A program made the translations under genes and the position numbers. The notes under the pieces were generated by a model. It was given only the letters and a program-made list of their open reading frames with translations, was not told the DNA's origin and made no database searches. Below, piece by piece: positions 22,210 to 23,077 of a stretch of 23,077 nucleotides of DNA; position 1 is the first letter of the stretch, and each line of letters starts with the position of its first letter. This stretch comes from a virus: positions 1-23,077 of the IMG/VR virus record IMGVR_UViG_3300006752_000246; one strand, written 5' to 3'.

Positions 22210-22466
22210 TGAACACTGACTTTGTAGACAGGCTGCTCACACTTGTAGCGTTAGCAAGCGTTGGTTTAGACCACAACAGACCAGACGTTGTCCGACAACA
22301 AATAGACGGTATGCGTGAGTTACTCATACCCGAATTAAACAAACTCGAACTCGAAGAAGCGCAGTTGTGGTGGCGAAAACAACAAGAGTTCAACTCCGGA
22401 AAAGAGTTGGTGCGATTGGTACAACAGGAGATTGGCAATGACTCGTCTGATCGTAGCTGGGACTAG
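22209..22466 (+). CDS. 85-aa acidic helical protein of unknown function
   Basis: Mostly alpha-helical in composition: an N-terminal helix NTDFVDRLLTLVALASVGLD, then a charged coiled-coil-like section with IPELNKLELEEAQLWWRKQQ. A CGGAGG site lies seven bases before the ATG, and the start overlaps the previous stop (TGATG). The last 29 nt overlap the SLOG-family gene in another frame. No family is recognised. Confidence 0.6.
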   Translation: MNTDFVDRLLTLVALASVGLDHNRPDVVRQQIDGMRELLIPELNKLELEEAQLWWRKQQEFNSGKELVRLVQQEIGNDSSDRSWD

Positions 22467-22806
22467 GCACTTCAACAGTCCCACTATCATGCAGGTGACT
22501 CTCGACCACCTGCTATCCGACCACCAACCCGACGAAATCGAAATCGTCTCAGGCAGAGCGCGTGGCGCGGACCGTATGGGCGAAGCATATGCCCGAAGCC
22601 GTGGCTACGCAGTCAAGCTGTTCCCAGCTGATTGGGAGAAGCACGGAAAATCTGCTGGCTACAAACGTAATACTCAGATGGCTGAGTATGCAGATGCACT
22701 AGTCGCGTTCTGGGATAACGAGTCTCGCGGCACTTTACACATGATCAACATCGCTCGCGATCTTGGTCTACAAACCGAAGTCATTCTTTATAAGGAGTAT
22801 ATGTAA
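22438..22806 (+). CDS. YspA/DUF2493-type SLOG family protein (122 aa)
   Basis: A Rossmann-like nucleotide-binding protein. Visible motifs: the first strand LIVAGTRHF (~4-12), the phosphate-binding-type loop VSGRARGADRMGEAYA (~37-52), FPADWEKHGKSAGYKRN (~62-78) and the strand plus loop DALVAFWDNESRGT (~86-99). These match the YspA, cpYpsA-related SLOG family (DUF2493, Pfam PF10686) at full length. SLOG proteins bind nucleotides or their derivatives; their role in phages is unknown, and links to nucleotide signalling or defence conflict are inference. The start at 22438 is chosen from AGGAG seven bases upstream; a TTG at 22432 is in frame but too close. Confidence 0.8.
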   Translation: MTRLIVAGTRHFNSPTIMQVTLDHLLSDHQPDEIEIVSGRARGADRMGEAYARSRGYAVKLFPADWEKHGKSAGYKRNTQMAEYADALVAFWDNESRGTLHMINIARDLGLQTEVILYKEYM

Positions 22807-23077
22807 TGACCATCCTTCGTAATATTTTTCTCGCTGGTTCCGTCTTGTTCATCGTGTTGGTACTCGCAATGCTCAACAACCACTTCAATCGCGAAATGAT
22901 GTACTCGTCCGATCTTCCGCACGGCAACCTCATCTGTCTACATAACGAGTGGAACGATGCGTATCTCTGCGTCCAAGACGAAGACGATCTCCACCCGTTC
23001 GCACCTTCTTTCTTGACTACAGATGTAGTCCCACGGGTAGGTCGTCTCGATCACGAAGAGACCTATCTATCATACAA
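22806..23077 (+). CDS. Membrane-anchored protein, partial (runs off right edge)
   Basis: It starts with an ATG at 22806 that overlaps the SLOG gene stop (TAATG), with AAGGAG upstream. The visible 90 residues begin with an N-terminal hydrophobic segment of about 20 residues (LRNIFLAGSVLFIVLVLAML), a membrane anchor or uncleaved signal. A polar domain with Cys, Trp, His and many Asp follows (ICLHNEWNDAYLCVQDEDDL). With two Cys in the outer part it may act in the periplasm. No family is recognised. Confidence 0.6.
   Translation, partial: MTILRNIFLAGSVLFIVLVLAMLNNHFNREMMYSSDLPHGNLICLHNEWNDAYLCVQDEDDLHPFAPSFLTTDVVPRVGRLDHEETYLSY

Noticed and set aside
21661-22219. Two plus-strand open frames across the repeat array (85 and 142 codons)
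   Set aside because: Their translations are Cys/Phe/Thr/His-rich products of the repeat units, lack good ribosome-binding sites, and the second overlaps the well-supported 59-aa membrane protein gene in another frame.
1-23077. tRNA genes, integrase, attachment sites
   Set aside because: I saw no cloverleaf-like segment with T-loop consensus and no recombinase or repressor in the coding set; lysogeny cannot be judged from this window.

Overview
The window looks like part of a tailed double-stranded DNA bacteriophage genome with a podovirus-like virion plan. The evidence is a contiguous morphogenesis module with these parts in order: small and large terminase, P22-like portal, acidic scaffold, N4-gp56-type major capsid protein, two head-tail adaptor-like proteins, large internal or ejection-type proteins, and the start of a 3TM-type holin. 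No tail tube, sheath, tape measure, integrase or lysogeny repressor is visible. Base composition is moderate, roughly half G+C. The small DUF5872 and DUF6321 families are, as I recall, common in marine phages, so an aquatic host is plausible, but nothing here fixes the host.

Layout. From 20643 leftward to the window start, all genes lie on the minus strand and are tightly packed, often with TAATG or TGATG stop-start overlaps. In transcription order they are: HNH-like nuclease, an 88-aa protein, TerS, TerL (with an extra N-terminal zinc ribbon), portal, scaffold, DUF6321 protein, DUF5872 protein, a 261-nt gap, major capsid protein, an intrinsic terminator, a very basic protein, a 125-aa protein, two adaptor-like proteins, a GNAT-like protein, two ~190-200-aa proteins, a 731-aa protein, a 2030-aa protein with an HELGH zinc-peptidase motif, and a partial holin. 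From 20939 rightward, seven small genes lie on the plus strand. Only one has a recognisable family (YspA/DUF2493-type SLOG). The 20644-20938 gap is the divergent control region.

Two unexplained non-coding systems stand out. First, a 19-bp palindromic element (half-sites ATATTAG and CTAATAT, 5-bp spacer, consensus ATATTAGCKNNACTAATAT) occurs in front of the HNH gene, in front of the 88-aa/terminase genes, and twice, exactly 200 bp apart, ahead of the capsid gene. A weaker copy lies inside the 2030-aa gene. Read on the minus strand it contains a TAATAT -10-like box. Two intergenic copies have a TTG-starting -35-like hexamer 17 bp upstream, so it may be an operator/promoter family that coordinates late genes. 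Second, a 369-nt gene-free stretch (21661-22029) holds thirteen copies of an ~9-11-bp iteron (TGTGTAGCAG) in opposing orientations around an A/T-rich core. It looks like a candidate replication origin or a multi-site regulatory array.

How the parts work together (inference): terminase and the HNH nuclease process and package DNA through the portal into a scaffold-built N4-gp56-type capsid. Adaptors complete the neck, the 191- to 2030-aa proteins are likely internal virion or ejection proteins, and the holin begins the lysis cassette off the left edge. The plus-strand side is probably an early or accessory region.
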